Shown here: piece after piece, positions 11,051 through 22,310 of the stretch
How positions within the stretch are numbered: position 1 is the stretch's first letter
Layout of the letters: every line of letters starts with the position of its first letter
Source of the DNA: Antedon bifida
Lineage: Eukaryota > Echinodermata > Crinoidea > Comatulida > Antedonidae
Direction: 5' to 3'
Assembly (NCBI GenBank): GCA_963402885.1
Contig: OY727099.1
Span: 8,296,001-8,360,000, forward strand
DNA: 64,000 nucleotides
Program-made: the position numbers and the translations under genes
Notes under the pieces: model-generated
Told to the model about the DNA's origin: nothing
Database searches by the model: none
Seen by the model: the letters and a program-made list of their open reading frames with translations, nothing else

Positions 11051-12480
11051 TTATAGTGAGGATTATTACAGGGAGGTTTGCTTTTCCACAAAGGGTTAGG
11101 CCATTTACAATACTTTCAAGCTCTTTGAAAAGAACCCTTGAACCCCCTCTGGCTAAGGGCTTGGTATGCTATGAAAATGAACAATATACACACAATTACC
11201 TACATCTATCTTTATTGTACAAAACATTCCAAAATTTTTGTAAAATTGAATATATTGCCATACCTGTAGCATTGGAATAGTTCCTTAGGATTCTTCACAA
11301 AACTTTGTACAGCAAAGTGGTAATATGTCTTCATTTTTTTACCATTACCCTTATTTTAAAGTGGAGATGTTATTTTTTCAGTTTTAAAAGATGACCATTT
11401 TCATTCTTACCAGCAATGCATTGTGAACCTTCTCTAAGCACCCTCTGTCTTTTTAATCTCCACAGTGTGTAGACATCTCAGCTAATAACTTTAATACTTC
11501 CAAGTTTACATTTGTACCTTCTGGTCCCGCCAGCTCACTGAGGAACGGGACGACATGGTTTGAAATGTGTTCTATAAACTTGGTTGAATGCACATTTTTC
11601 TAGAAAAAAAAAAGAAAACTATAGTCTTTAGAAAAGAATTCTTTAGAATAAATCTATAATCGTAATGGAATTAAGATATGCAGCAAAAGATAGAATTCTT
11701 TGGAAAAGTTTAAGATAGTGAAAACATGTAAGGTGACTGAATTGGACCCTTCATCATTATTTTGATTTGTGGAAGTGAATTTTTATTGCTTTTTTTTATT
11801 GTTCTGATTTTTGAAAGAAGATCTTATTTTGTTATTGAGTCCAAACTTAGTAATAAATAAAAATCTATAATCTGTGACTGTACTGTACATTTACTGCATA
11901 AAAAATGTTACAGTAGGCCTAACCCTTGTTTGCTAGAATTAAAGAAATACCTGTCCATGTTGTACATTGTGCGATTGGTTAGCTAAAGAACATAGCGATG
12001 AGCTTATTTAAACGTGATAGCAATCTTTAGTTGCAATAGTGCATTATAATATGACTTACTTTTAGCTATTGTATTACAATATTATATACCACATTTTAAT
12101 GTTACCAATTTTAAGACATCAATTTAATAATGTTAACGTTTTACCTTGTTCTAAGGTTTATAATAATTAATATTTTTTTAGACTTTAAGGGTGAGCACCT
12201 ACGGTTAGTGTATATTTACATAAATAATTAGCATGATACATATATACTGTAGTAATTTAATTCCTCTGTTCTCTACAGTATATGTAGTTAAGTTTAGTTA
12301 AAAACTTAAAATTGTGTTCAATATTATACATACAAAAATAATAAACAAAATCACGTAGCCTGCTTTGTAAGAAAAATACATCGCTGTACAAATGATATAA
12401 CAATTATAATAAATCAGAGTAATAGGAATTGCAAAGTATTATGTATCATAATAATATTTGTTTAGAGTAGGTATAACTGA
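11051..12480. other. AT-rich non-coding interval
   Basis: No protein-like frame was found. There are scattered simple repeats and several AATAAA hexamers. Nothing here supports a transcript by inspection alone. Confidence 0.45.
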
Positions 12481-12481
12481 T

Positions 12482-13120
12482 CATTGCTTTTCATGGTAAA
12501 GTGAACAATTATAATCACATTCAAGTTTGAAAATACTTAACAAACAAACTATGGTGTGTTTCTATTGTGATGGATTAGTTTAGTTGAGTGTTTTGCATCC
12601 CAGATTTTGAAATCATTACACCTACAGTAGTTTAGAATACTGCTCTGGACATATATGATATTTCAACGCAGAAAAACCAACTTTACAGCATTTCATTATT
12701 AGGAAAGTTAGTTTAAATTCTTGTAACTAACATTTGAATACAGTACAAGGTATTTACATATAACTTTTTTTTTGTGGATTTAATTTGCATACAAGTCTCA
12801 TATACAAACAACCACGATACTGTAGATGGACTTAGTTAGACGTACAGTACTTAGGCTTGGCTGAAATTGGAGAAATTTTCCACTAGGTACATGTGTATCC
12901 TATTTTATTCTCCAGTCCTGTTTCTGAAATCTAATCTAAAATATGGTGTGGATATTCAGTTAATAATTAATTGTTATTTAATGCTCCATATTCATTTAAA
13001 TTACACACAAAATCCTAAAGTAAAACATTCATTGTGTCGGATAGAAACTAACATGGTGAGAATATACAGTTCGTAATATTATTTTTATTAAACAAAATAA
13101 TTACAAATTACTATTGCAGG
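12482..13120 (+). promoter_or_regulatory. Conserved 5' flank of TRIM-NHL gene A (promoter/5'UTR candidate)
   Basis: About 640 bp here is nearly collinear with 18262-18875 and 22408-23024, each ending at the ATG of a TRIM-NHL copy. Conserved landmarks include CATGGTAAAGTGAACAATTA, AACTATGGTGTGTTTCTATT, CTACAGTAGTTTAGAATACT and GATACTGTAGATGGACTTAG. Just before the ATG is an acceptor-like TTACTATTGCAG, and 65 bases further upstream the donor-like ACATG/GTGAGAAT. A short 5'UTR intron is therefore plausible. Conservation may reflect recent duplication rather than selection. Confidence 0.5.
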
Positions 13121-14824
13121 ATGGCTAGCAAGGATTTAAGTCTACTTGGAGAAATAGATGATAAAGTACTAGAATGTTCTATCTGTAATGGAAGGCTAGA
13201 AGACCCAAAATCACTTAGCTGTATTCATAGTTTCTGTCTGAAATGTTTGGAGAATTGGGTTCAAACCAATCATGGCAAGCTAACATGCCCTATTTGTCGC
13301 AAAGAGTATCCTATTCCATTAGGAGGGCTTCAAAAACTTGCACCAAATACAGTTCTTAACAACCTCTTAGAAACCATCAAACAACATGAACAGAAAGATA
13401 AGGCTAAAGGCACTGCCTCTCTGTGTGCCTCTCATGCTAAACCATTAGAGATGTATTGTACAAAATGTAAAGTACCAATATGCATACAATGCACTGCAAT
13501 GGAACATGCTGCAGGAGATGGAAAACATGAACTAATTAACATTGCAACAGCATTTAATACGTTTAAGGAAACCTCAGAAGACTTAAAGAAAGCTTCCAAT
13601 GAATCCATAAAAAAAATAGAAAATGTACTTAAAGTAGTCAGAGAGAATGCTAAAGAACTAGAAGAAAGTAAAGATGCAAGTCTCACAGATATTGATAACC
13701 AAGTTCAAGAAATGGTACAAGTAATCAAGAAAAAAGGAGAAGAAATGAGAAAAAAAGTTGAAGCAACTTATATAGAGGAAAAGGAAGTTAATGACGTACA
13801 AATTACAAAATTAACAAAAATCATCTCTGAATTAAACACAAGTGTGAGTTTCTTAAATCAGTTACTAGTGAGTGAGCCAGCAACTGCTATGAAATCAAGT
13901 GAGAGTGTATTAAATACACTGATGGATGAAATTAATAAATTTGAAGAAATCAAACAAAAGGACAGCAGACAAATTAACTTTATTAGAAACAAACAGCCAA
14001 TTGATTTACTGAAAGAAAATGACATTGGAAATGTTGTATTCAAACCACTTCCTATTAAAGTAGAGGGTGAGCCTTGGGGAGTAGCAAAGTGTGATAATGA
14101 TTGCTTACTGGTTTCATTTCTCTCAAATGAAATTCACAAGTACAACCAATCAGGAGAATGTATAAGCAAGATTACACTACCAGAAAGTGTGATAGTTTAC
14201 AAAATGTACAGAATGAAGAATGGCAACATAGCATTCAGTGATCCAGGTAATCAATGCATTCAAGTATGTGATATGAATGGTCATGTGATCAAATCCATTG
14301 GTAGGAGTGCATTAAAGAGAAAAATAAAGGATCCATCTGGTATTCACATAGATGAGTCAACTAATGTTATATATTTAGCAGATGGAGACAATGGATGTGT
14401 GTTCATGTTTGACATTAATAGTGGTAAGCAGTTGAAGAAGATAGCATCACAAAATGAAGAACATGATTACTTTGATGTTACACTTACACAAACTGGTAAA
14501 GTACTTATAGCAGATGCAGCACAGCATCAAGTATTATTGTATGATGACAAGGACAAGTCAATGAAAGTATTCATCAATGGAGGAGATGAAGATGGTAAGG
14601 TGATAGAGCCAGTTGGAGTTGAAGTTGATGAGGATGATAACATCATCATAGCAAGTAGCAATAAACTACAACTATTCAGTAGTGATGGACATTTTATCAA
14701 AAGAATTGATAAACAAGAAGATGGAATTAATTATACACAGCAGTTATGTATTATTTCTCATAACCCATGTATGGTGGCTGTAGCAAATTGGGTTGACAAT
14801 ACAATCAAAATATTTAATTATTAA
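13121..14824 (+). CDS. TRIM-type E3 ubiquitin ligase with NHL repeats, copy A (intact)
   Basis: A 567-residue single-exon protein. A C3HC4 RING is complete (C19, C22, C34, H36, C39, C42, C56, C59), followed by a B-box type 2 (C102, H105, C113, C116, C121, C124, H129, H136). A lysine/glutamate-rich coiled coil spans about 145-285, and a beta-propeller built of NHL repeats about 307-567 (for example GVEVDEDDNIIIAS, GIHIDESTNVIYLADGDN). The order matches TRIM2/3/71-like ligases: RING recruits E2-ubiquitin, B-box and coiled coil mediate oligomerisation, and NHL binds RNA or protein targets (family knowledge). The start follows the acceptor TTGCAG/G, shared by all copies. It is the only full-length intact member of the local array. 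The specific substrate is unknown, and a defence or RNA-regulatory role would be inference. Confidence 0.9.
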   Translation: MASKDLSLLGEIDDKVLECSICNGRLEDPKSLSCIHSFCLKCLENWVQTNHGKLTCPICRKEYPIPLGGLQKLAPNTVLNNLLETIKQHEQKDKAKGTASLCASHAKPLEMYCTKCKVPICIQCTAMEHAAGDGKHELINIATAFNTFKETSEDLKKASNESIKKIENVLKVVRENAKELEESKDASLTDIDNQVQEMVQVIKKKGEEMRKKVEATYIEEKEVNDVQITKLTKIISELNTSVSFLNQLLVSEPATAMKSSESVLNTLMDEINKFEEIKQKDSRQINFIRNKQPIDLLKENDIGNVVFKPLPIKVEGEPWGVAKCDNDCLLVSFLSNEIHKYNQSGECISKITLPESVIVYKMYRMKNGNIAFSDPGNQCIQVCDMNGHVIKSIGRSALKRKIKDPSGIHIDESTNVIYLADGDNGCVFMFDINSGKQLKKIASQNEEHDYFDVTLTQTGKVLIADAAQHQVLLYDDKDKSMKVFINGGDEDGKVIEPVGVEVDEDDNIIIASSNKLQLFSSDGHFIKRIDKQEDGINYTQQLCIISHNPCMVAVANWVDNTIKIFNY

Positions 14825-15330
14825 TGTATAAAATATATCATTGCATTAAAAAAACAAAGTTGAATGAAAGATCAATTACATTAAATCAAAATTATTTATT
14901 AATTTATTACACAAAGATTTTTTTTAAAACATTTTAAAAAAATCTTCAAATAAATTGGAAATTTTAAAATAAAACTCATAATATCTATTTTTAAAATTTC
15001 ATTTGAGGCGAAACTTATGATGGTTGAAATCCTTGTATTTTCTAACTTAAATCTCATTTGAACTAATGTTATAATTAAAGTATGTCATCATTGAAAATAA
15101 ATGCAATTCTTTTATTTAAATATAATAAATACATTTTTGAGTTGTTTTTTTTGTTTTGTGTATATATTTAGTATTTTTAGAATAAGCCCAATTTGAATTA
15201 TTGTATATAATATATGTTACACTTGTAGGCAAAGGCAGTTTTTGTTTTTCTAGTTTTAAATCATTAAATACAACATTATTCTTATTTTATCAAGTAAGCA
15301 TAGATGTCTATGGTAATGGAAGTAGATTGT
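14825..15330. other. 3' flank of copy A, homologous to 3' flank of copy B
   Basis: The first about 170 bp (ATATATCATTGCATTAAA, GTTGAATGAAAGATCAATTA) repeats after copy B at 20650-20830 and probably contains the 3'UTR, with AATAAA-like signals near 14950-14975. From about 15220 the text (GGCAAAGGCAGTTTTTGTTT, AAGCATAGATGTCTATGGTA) matches 62100-62215, so a dispersed repeat begins there. Confidence 0.5.
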
Positions 15331-15334
15331 ACCT

Positions 15335-15845
15335 TGTGATCACATACTGTATATAGTAATCTGTACTACCTAGTATAATATAAAGTGATCATATACTGTA
15401 TATAGTAATCTGTACTACCTAGTATAATATAAAGTGATCACATACTGTATATAGTAATCTGTACTACCTAGCATAATATAAAGTGATCATATACTGTATA
15501 TAGTAACTGTACTACCTAGCATAATATAAAGTGATCACATACTGTATATAGTAATCTGTACTACCTAGTATAATATAAAGTGATCATATACTGTATATAG
15601 TAAGTGTACTACCTAGCATAATATAAAGTGATCACATACTGTATATAGTAATCTGTACTACCTAGTATAATATAAAGTGATCACATACTGTATATAGTAA
15701 TCTGTACTACCTAGTATAATATAAAGTGATCACATACTGTATATAGTAATCTGTACTACCTAGTATAATATAAAGTGATCACATACTATATATAGTAATT
15801 TGTACTACCTAGTATAATATAAAGTGACCACATACTTTATATAGT
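15335..15845. repeat. Minisatellite, 49-bp unit, about 10 copies
   Basis: The unit contains AGTGATCACATACTGTATAT, then AGTAATCTGTACTACCTAGT, then ATAATATAA. About ten head-to-tail units occur, with few substitutions (ATCACA/ATCATA alternation, CTAGTA/CTAGCA) and two units lacking a few bases. One related unit with the same upstream flank lies at 62215. It is non-coding. Confidence 0.9.
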
Positions 15846-15913
15846 ATTTTGAAGTGATGTTTTTTGCATACAGGTCTAATTGAATGATTTATTTAACCCT
15901 TGTATTTTTAGAG

Positions 15914-16228
15914 TAATACCCTTTTCACATCTGCAAAATGTAACAACTTGTAACCAGGTTTGCAGAGTGTGAAGAAAATTTTCTGGAAAAAGGCCTTTCC
16001 TTTTCTTCCGAGATGTCTCAAGATTTTACTGCGCATGTATTTCGCCCTGGAATTTAACTGACCAATCACAGTACGCTAAGAATTAAATAGCGCCCCCAGC
16101 TACGCAATTACAATACTTTCTCGAGATTTCTCGGGGTTTGCATATGTGTATATGAAAGCATAAATCGGGAGATCAAACCTGGTTACGCAGGTGTAATTTA
16201 CGCAGGTGTAATTTACGCAGGTGTGAAA
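15914..16228. mobile_element. MITE with about 40-bp imperfect terminal inverted repeats
   Basis: The left end TTTCACATCTGC...TTGTAACCAGGTTTG pairs with the right end CAAACCTGGTTACGCAGGTG...GCAGGTGTGAAA. The right terminus contains three direct copies of TTACGCAGGTGTAA-like text (about 16180-16225). The interior is non-coding and includes CTCGAGATTTCTCGGGG. Target duplication is unclear (AATA-like on both sides). Confidence 0.5.
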
Positions 16229-16468
16229 TAATATGTATTATATACCGGCACATTTCAATTCATCTGCATCTGATTGGATAATCGCCAATCTATAGTTATT
16301 GCCATGCCCCGAACTACACCCCTCCGCTAAATTTTCACAGGCCTCTATATAAACTTTGTATAATCTTTGCAGATTTCAATGGGGCTATTTTAAATTTTAT
16401 TGCATGTTGATTTAACTTTAAATAGTTAAGTTTAACCAGGTTAATTGAACTTAAAACTATTCATATTA

Positions 16469-17035
16469 CAGTTGAACCTCCCGTAAGTGGCCACCCTCGA
16501 GACCGGGAAAAGTGGCCGCTTACAGGAGGTGACCGCTTACGGGAGGTTTATTTATTTTATTCAATTTTCAGGCACAAAAACATATAAAACAAGACAGCGG
16601 TGCAGCACCCTGAGGATTGCCATGAGTGCAAAGCACTATCAAGATGGCTCTCCATATACTGCACTTGAACATGTAGAAGTAAACAATAAAAATACAAAGA
16701 TATAAAAATTGAAAAATTGCGTAGCATCAAATTGAATAATCATTAAAATTGATTAAAATATTATTTACAGATAAAAATGTTTTTTTAAAGAGAAAAAAAT
16801 TGAAAATTTAAAGTTGCTTGACATAAAACCGGAGAGCTGTCACAAATGTGTTAAAACTAAATAAAGAATGTTCTCTAATATAATTAGGTTCTGCCGATAG
16901 AGGGCCAAAATCATGTATTATGGCTGTGCACGATATTTTTTGTCGTTATTTCGTGCACTTATTAGATAGGAAGAACAAACATGCCTTTGAAAGTGCGGCC
17001 GTTAAGGGAGGTGGCCGCTCACGGAATGATAATGA
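16469..17035. mobile_element. Possible mariner-type MITE
   Basis: The left end CAGTTGAACCTCCCGTAAGT then GGCCACC is mirrored by the right end GGAGGTGGCCGCTCACGGAA. Inside the left end the GGCCGCTTACAGGAGG and CCGCTTACGGGAGG motifs repeat. TA precedes the left end, but the right boundary is not sharp. The small ORF at 16487 is a by-product of this sequence. Confidence 0.4.
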
Positions 17036-17196
17036 GGATGATAATTACCGAGGATAGGTATTGCCTTTAAATAAAACTGGGTAGAAGAAACTTAAATTAA
17101 ACTTCACAGGCTATGTAGAAGCAACTAATTCCTTACTAGTAGAAGAACTGTAGGCTTGGAACTGTATTCCTATGGGTACAAAATAAAATCTTTTAC

Positions 17197-17573
17197 CATA
17201 AAATCTGCTTTAAGATCTGCTTGTTCAATGGCAATGTTCACCAGCTGTTGACGACCAAGAAGGGTCTGCATCGTTGATAAACTTGATAAAAGCTTCATAA
17301 AGACTACAACTCATCACCATAACATCATGTAAGATCTATCCAAAAAAAAAACAATTAGTAAAGACAGAAACATTAACATTTGAGTAACTACATTGCACCC
17401 CTAGGAGTTAAAACAGGAACTTACTTCTTTTGATTTTTCAGTGATTTGTTCTTCAACATCTTTTGTTATTATATCTGGTCCTAAATATTTGACCTTTGTA
17501 CTCAAGAACTTGATGACACGGTCACGAACAAGATCTCCCGATTGAATTTGGGCAAGTAGTCCTTCTAAAGCAC
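17197..17573 (-). pseudogene. API5: API5 (apoptosis inhibitor 5) gene fragment, two exons, frameshifted
   Basis: On the minus strand, exon 17573-17425 encodes ALEGLLAQIQSGDLVRDRVI then KFLSTKVKY...DVEEQITEKSKE. It ends at a GTAAGT donor. After an 89-bp intron ending in GGATAG, exon 17335-17197 encodes VFMKLLSSLSTMQTLLGRQQ then LVNIAIEQADLKADF, ending before GTAAAA. These two blocks are adjacent in the alpha-helical API5/AAC-11 protein, a nuclear anti-apoptotic HEAT/ARM-type scaffold. The second exon has at least one missing base around GDE(F)VV (about 17310) and probably a second just upstream, so the frame is broken. Because the intron is retained it is not a processed copy. I could not find the other API5 exons nearby. 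A gene-fragment duplication or transposon capture is likely. Confidence 0.7.
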
Positions 17574-18261
17574 CTGCTCAAAATCATAGCATTTATTATA
17601 AAATATGAATATTTAAACCAATAGATGCACACATCATCTAATTTCAACTACCACCACCATGTGCACTTGTTTGTGTTCATTTCAAGACCGTAAGCAGCTT
17701 TAGTTTTATCATACTAATGAAGATGCGTTAAACGTGTCAAAAATTCAAGTTTATTTTTAAAGTTCAAGTTTGTTAAGAATTTTTGTAATATCAGCCATCA
17801 ACGTTTGTCAATTTTTACTGGAGAAACCAGGACAAATTATTTTCTGGATCATGTACACAGACATTTAGATATTAAACCTTATTCAATTTTAATACTTAAT
17901 TTTGTAGTGATATGAGGGTCATCTCGTATTTTACAAAATTATATTATTTTCCTACCATGTCTGTTTACTATAGGATGAATGTAGATTATGTAAAAACTTT
18001 AATATTATAAATATAAAATGCACAAACAAAGTAGCCCACTATGAAGTAGCCCACTATGTACAAACATTGCTATACAAACAATACAACAAACTAATTAAAC
18101 TAAAGAGAAGGTAAAGGTATTTATTTTGGTCTTCAAACTTAACTTAGAGAGATTCGATCCCATGCCTATCACATACTAGTACAATATTATCATTACAGAA
18201 CTGATGTTTTAACACGTATTGAACTGTGATACATGTATATGTATTGATAATTATTTAACAT
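17574..18261. other. Start of duplicated unit B (upstream flank)
   Basis: From about 17945 the text (CCTACCATGTCTGTTTACTA, GAAGTAGCCCACTATGTACA, AACTAAAGAGAAGGTAAAGG) recurs at about 21950 upstream of copy C, showing that the tandem duplication unit extends at least 900 bp upstream of the coding region. Upstream of 17945 no feature is evident. Confidence 0.5.
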
Positions 18262-18875
18262 GGTAAAGTGAACAATTATAATCACATTGAAGTTTTGAAA
18301 ATCATTAACAAACAAACTATGGTGTGTTTCTATTGTGATGGATTGATTTAGTTAAGTGTTCTGCATCCCAGATTTTGAAATCATCACACCTACAGTAGTT
18401 TAGAATACTGCTCTGGATATATATTTTCAACGCAGAAAAACCAACTTTACAACATTTCATTATTGGGAAAGTTAGTTTGAATTCTTGTAACTATAACATT
18501 TGAATACAGTACAAGGTATTTACATATGCTTTTTTATGGATTTAATTTGTATACAAGTCTCATATACAAACAACCATGATACTGTAGATGGACTTAGTTA
18601 GACGTACAGTACTTAGGCATGGCTGGAATTTGAGAACTAGGTACATGTGTATCCTATTTTATTCTCCAGTCTTGTTTCTGAAATATAATCTAAAATATGG
18701 TGTGGATATTCAGTTAATAAGTAATTGTTATTTAATGCTCCATATTCATCTAAATTACACATAAAATCCTAATGTAATAACTTTTATTGTGTAGGGTAGA
18801 AAGTAACATGGTGAGAATATACAGTTCATAATATTATTATTATTAAACAAAATAATTACAAATTACTATTGCAGG

Positions 18876-20649
18876 ATGACTAGCAAGGATTTAAGTTTAC
18901 TTGGAGATATAGATGAGAAAGTAATAGAATGTTCTATCTGTAATGGAAGACTAGAAGACCCAAAATCACTTAGCTGCATTCATAGTTTCTGTCTGAAATG
19001 TTTGGAGAATTGGGTTCAAACCAATCATGGCAAGCTAACATGCCCTATATGTCGCAAAGAGTATCCTATTCCATTAGGAGGGCTTCAAAAACTTTCACCA
19101 AATACAGTTCTTAACAACCTCTTGGAAACCATTAAACAACATGAAGAGAAAGATGAGGTTAAAGGCACCGCCTCTCGGTGTGCCTCTCATGCTAAACCAT
19201 TAGAAATGTATTGCACAAAATGTAAAGTACCAATATGCATAAAATGCACTGAAATGGAGCATGCCGCAGGAGATGGAAAACATGAACTAATTAACATCGC
19301 AACAGCATTTAATACGTTTAAGGAAACCTCAGAAGACTTAAAGAAAGCTTCCAATGAATCCATAAAAAAAATAGAAAATGTACTTAAAGCAGTCAGAACG
19401 AATGCTAAAGAACTAGAAGAAAGTAAAGATGAAAGTATCACAGATATTGATGACCAAGTTCAAGAAATGGTACAAATAATCAAGAAAAAAGGAGAAGAAA
19501 TGAGAAAAAAAGTTGAAGCAAATTATATGGAGGAAAAGGAAGTTAATGACGTACAAATTACAAATTTAACAAAAACCATCTCTGAATTAAACACAAGTGT
19601 GAGTTTCCTAAATCAGTTACTAAAGAGTGAGCCAGCAACTGCTATGAAATCAAGTGGGATTGTATTAAATAAAATGATGGATGAAATTAGTAAATCTGAA
19701 GAAATCAAGCAAAAGGGCAGAAGACAAATTAACTTCATCAGAAACAAACTGATTGATTTATTGAAAGAAAATGACATTGGAAATGTTACATTCAAACAAG
19801 TTAATATTAAGGAAGAGGATATGCCTAGCAGTGCCTAGCAGAGTAGCAAAGTGTGATGATGACATTGGAAATGTTGTATTCAGACCACTTCCTATCAAAG
19901 TAGAGTGTGTGCCTTATGGGGTAGCAAAGTGTGATGATGATTGCTTGCTGGTTTCATTTCGCACAAATGAAATTCACAAATACAACCAATCAGGAGAATG
20001 TATAAGTAAGATTACACTACTAGAAGGTGTGAGAGTTAACAGAATGTACAAAATGAAGAATGACAACATAGCATTCAGTGATCCAGTTAATAAATGCATT
20101 CAAGTATGTGATATGAATGGTCATGTGATCAAATCCCTTGGCAAGGGTGTATTGATGGATCCATGGGGTATTCACATAGATGAGGCAAATAATGTTATAT
20201 ATGTAGCAGATAAAATCAATGGATGTGTGCTGTTTGACTTTAATAGTGGTAAGCAGTTAAAAAAGATAGAGTCAGAAAATGGAGAACATGAATACACTGA
20301 TGTTACACTTACAAAAACTGGTAATGTACTTATAGCAGATAAAGGACAACATCAAGTATTATTGTATGATGACAAGGACAAGTCACTGAAAGTACTCATC
20401 AATGAAGGATTTGAAGATGGTAAGGTGAGGTACCCATATGAAGTTGTAGTTGATGAGGATGATAACATCATCATAGGAAGTATAAACAAAATACACCTAT
20501 TCAGGAGTGATGGACATTTTATCAAAAGAATTGATAAACAAGAAGATGGAATTAGTGTACCACGGCACTTATGTATCATGTCTCATAACCCATGTATGAT
20601 TGCTGTAGCAAACTACTTTGACAACACGATCAAAACATTTAATTATTAA
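18876..20649 (+). pseudogene. TRIM-NHL copy B (internal 88-bp duplication, frameshift and stop)
   Basis: The first frame (18876-19838) encodes an intact C3HC4 RING, B-box 2 and coiled coil, very close to copy A, and then ends at TAG. NHL sequence continues in another frame to 20649. The cause is visible: the segment beginning GACATTGGAAATGTT at 19773 starts again at 19861, an 88-bp partial duplication of the linker before the NHL domain (DIGNV.F / VAKCDDD). Since 88 is not a multiple of three, the propeller is out of frame. A truncated RING/B-box/coiled-coil protein of 320 residues could still be made; such products can act as dominant partners, but this is speculation. I see no convincing intron that would remove the extra segment. 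The 5' flank (from 18262) and 3' flank match copies C and A. Confidence 0.8.
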
Positions 20650-21066
20650 TGTGTAAAATATATCATTACATTAAACAAAAAAAGTTGAATGAAAGATCAA
20701 TTACATTAAATCAAAATCATTAATTAGTTTATTAATAATTTATTGTCTTAATTATACACAAAGTTCAACATTTAAAAACAATCTTCAAATAAATTGGAAA
20801 GATTTGTTTAAAATAAAATCCAAAATAACAAATTTGGTTTTTATTTTGTTTTATCTCTTAGTGTACATGAATTCTGTAATCCGATTGGTCAATAATTCCG
20901 TATTTCGCCCATTTACTCAGTCAAGCTGATCAGAAGGGTAATATATCCCGTATTACCTGTTTGATGTTTCTACGCGCGCATTGTTTATGTATTGTATTGT
21001 ATTTTTATCGTTGAGCGCATGCGTAGTTGTGATTTCAACCATCGAATATGAACCTATATTCGACGA
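20650..21066. other. 3' flank of copy B
   Basis: Begins with the same 3'UTR-like text as copy A, then diverges at about 20830. The part from 20900 on has TCCGTATTTCGCCC/CCCGTATTACC-type short inverted motifs leading into the long hairpin. No gene seen. Confidence 0.4.
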
Positions 21067-21206
21067 TTATTAGTTGCAACCTGCTTGTTCACGGAATACG
21101 GGAAATATCTACGTTCTGGTTCCATATTCCATTCGGCCTCATGGAATATGGAACCAGAACGTAGATATTTCCCATATTCCGTGAACAAGCAGGTTGCAAC
21201 TAATAA
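21067..21206. repeat. Near-perfect palindrome, 66-bp arms, 8-nt loop
   Basis: The left arm 21067-21132 and right arm 21141-21206 are reverse complements with one mismatch that I can find (ACGGAATACGGG versus CCCATATTCCGT). The loop is TCGGCCTC. The arms start and end in TTATTAGTTGCAACCTGC / GCAGGTTGCAACTAATAA. It could be a small foldback transposon or a recent inverted duplication. The near identity indicates youth or gene-conversion-like maintenance. Confidence 0.85.
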
Positions 21207-21945
21207 TATCCAATTGACTCAACAATGTATTTTTTTGTAACTGTTTATCTTAATATTTTAATCTATTATTGTAATATCCAATAACAATTAGTTGATTGCA
21301 ATCAAAACTTTGAACTTTGAAATAAAATATAAAAAAAACAATAAAACTCTTTTAAAAACTAATTTTTCATTCTTGCTTTAAAATAAATTGTATATTTTAA
21401 TTATCACATTGCATTGTAATTAATCTAAATGTTAATCTTGGTGTGGGTTATTTTAACCATTCTTTGTGATAGTATTTACGCAAATTAACAATTAATAAAT
21501 TCATGGTGACTGGATATCATTAATATATTTTGTTATTTTAAATGTTTAAACTAATAATTTGTACCTTTGTGATTTAAACAATATTATAGCCTACTGTATG
21601 TAGTTGATTCATTTATTGATACTGATTTTTTAAAATATATAATACGCGTTCGCACAAAGCTTCTAAGCGCTTCACATTAATATTACCGGGCCATTTTTTT
21701 TTATAGATCAAACACATATGAAAACATAGTTCCATTTTTTATATTACAAGGAAGCTTTTGCAAAGGCCTTTATGCCTAGCCTGCGGACCTTGTGTACAAT
21801 TGTTTCTGTCCATAAACCTCTCCATAGTCTTTAAGGGTGTATACACCTACCTACCTTTAGTGTCTTTATTTTTGGTTCAAATGTTTTATTTACTCAATAA
21901 TTAATATGATATATTTATAGTTATACTGTAATAATTTTAAAATTC
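21207..21945. other. AT-rich interval between duplication units
   Basis: No gene or clear repeat is seen. The text AATCTTGGTGTGGGTTATTT resembles sequences after other NHL copies (44960, 51760), so it may be old NHL 3' flank. Confidence 0.35.
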
Positions 21946-22140
21946 CTACCATGTCTGTTTACTATAGGATGAATGTAGATTATTTAAAAACTTTAATATT
22001 ATAAATATAAAATGCACAAACAAAGTAGCCCACTATGAAGTAGCCCACTATGTACAAACATTGCTATACAAACAATACAACAAACCAATTAAACTAAAGA
22101 GAAGGTAAAGGTATTTATTTTGGTATTCAAACTTAACTAG

Positions 22141-22310
22141 AAACTGAGAAAATCCGGGCCTCTACAAACCCATGGCAGCCAGGAGTGGAGCGTCTACCAA
22201 GTTCTTTAACATGCACTATACGTACATGGCTTTACGTCCCATCCGAAGGACGAGGCAATGAGAATAAAGCATCTTGGGATACAATTAGTATGGTACAGAG
22301 ATTCGATCCC
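22141..22310. repeat. Repeat insertion in 5' flank of copy C (absent from copy B)
   Basis: Between AAACTTAACT and GAGATTCGATCCCATGCC, copy C has about 160 bp that copy B lacks, including CCCATGGCAGCCAGGAGTGG, ACCAAGTTCTTTAACATGCA and CGTCCCATCCGAAGGACGAG. The composition resembles a dispersed non-LTR or SINE module. The alternative is a deletion in copy B. Confidence 0.4.

Noticed and set aside
13432..14043. Antisense ORFs over the TRIM coding regions (also 19187, 23333, 49964)
   Set aside because: Shadows of the coding strand; Ser/Leu-rich reversals of Glu/Lys-rich coiled coil.
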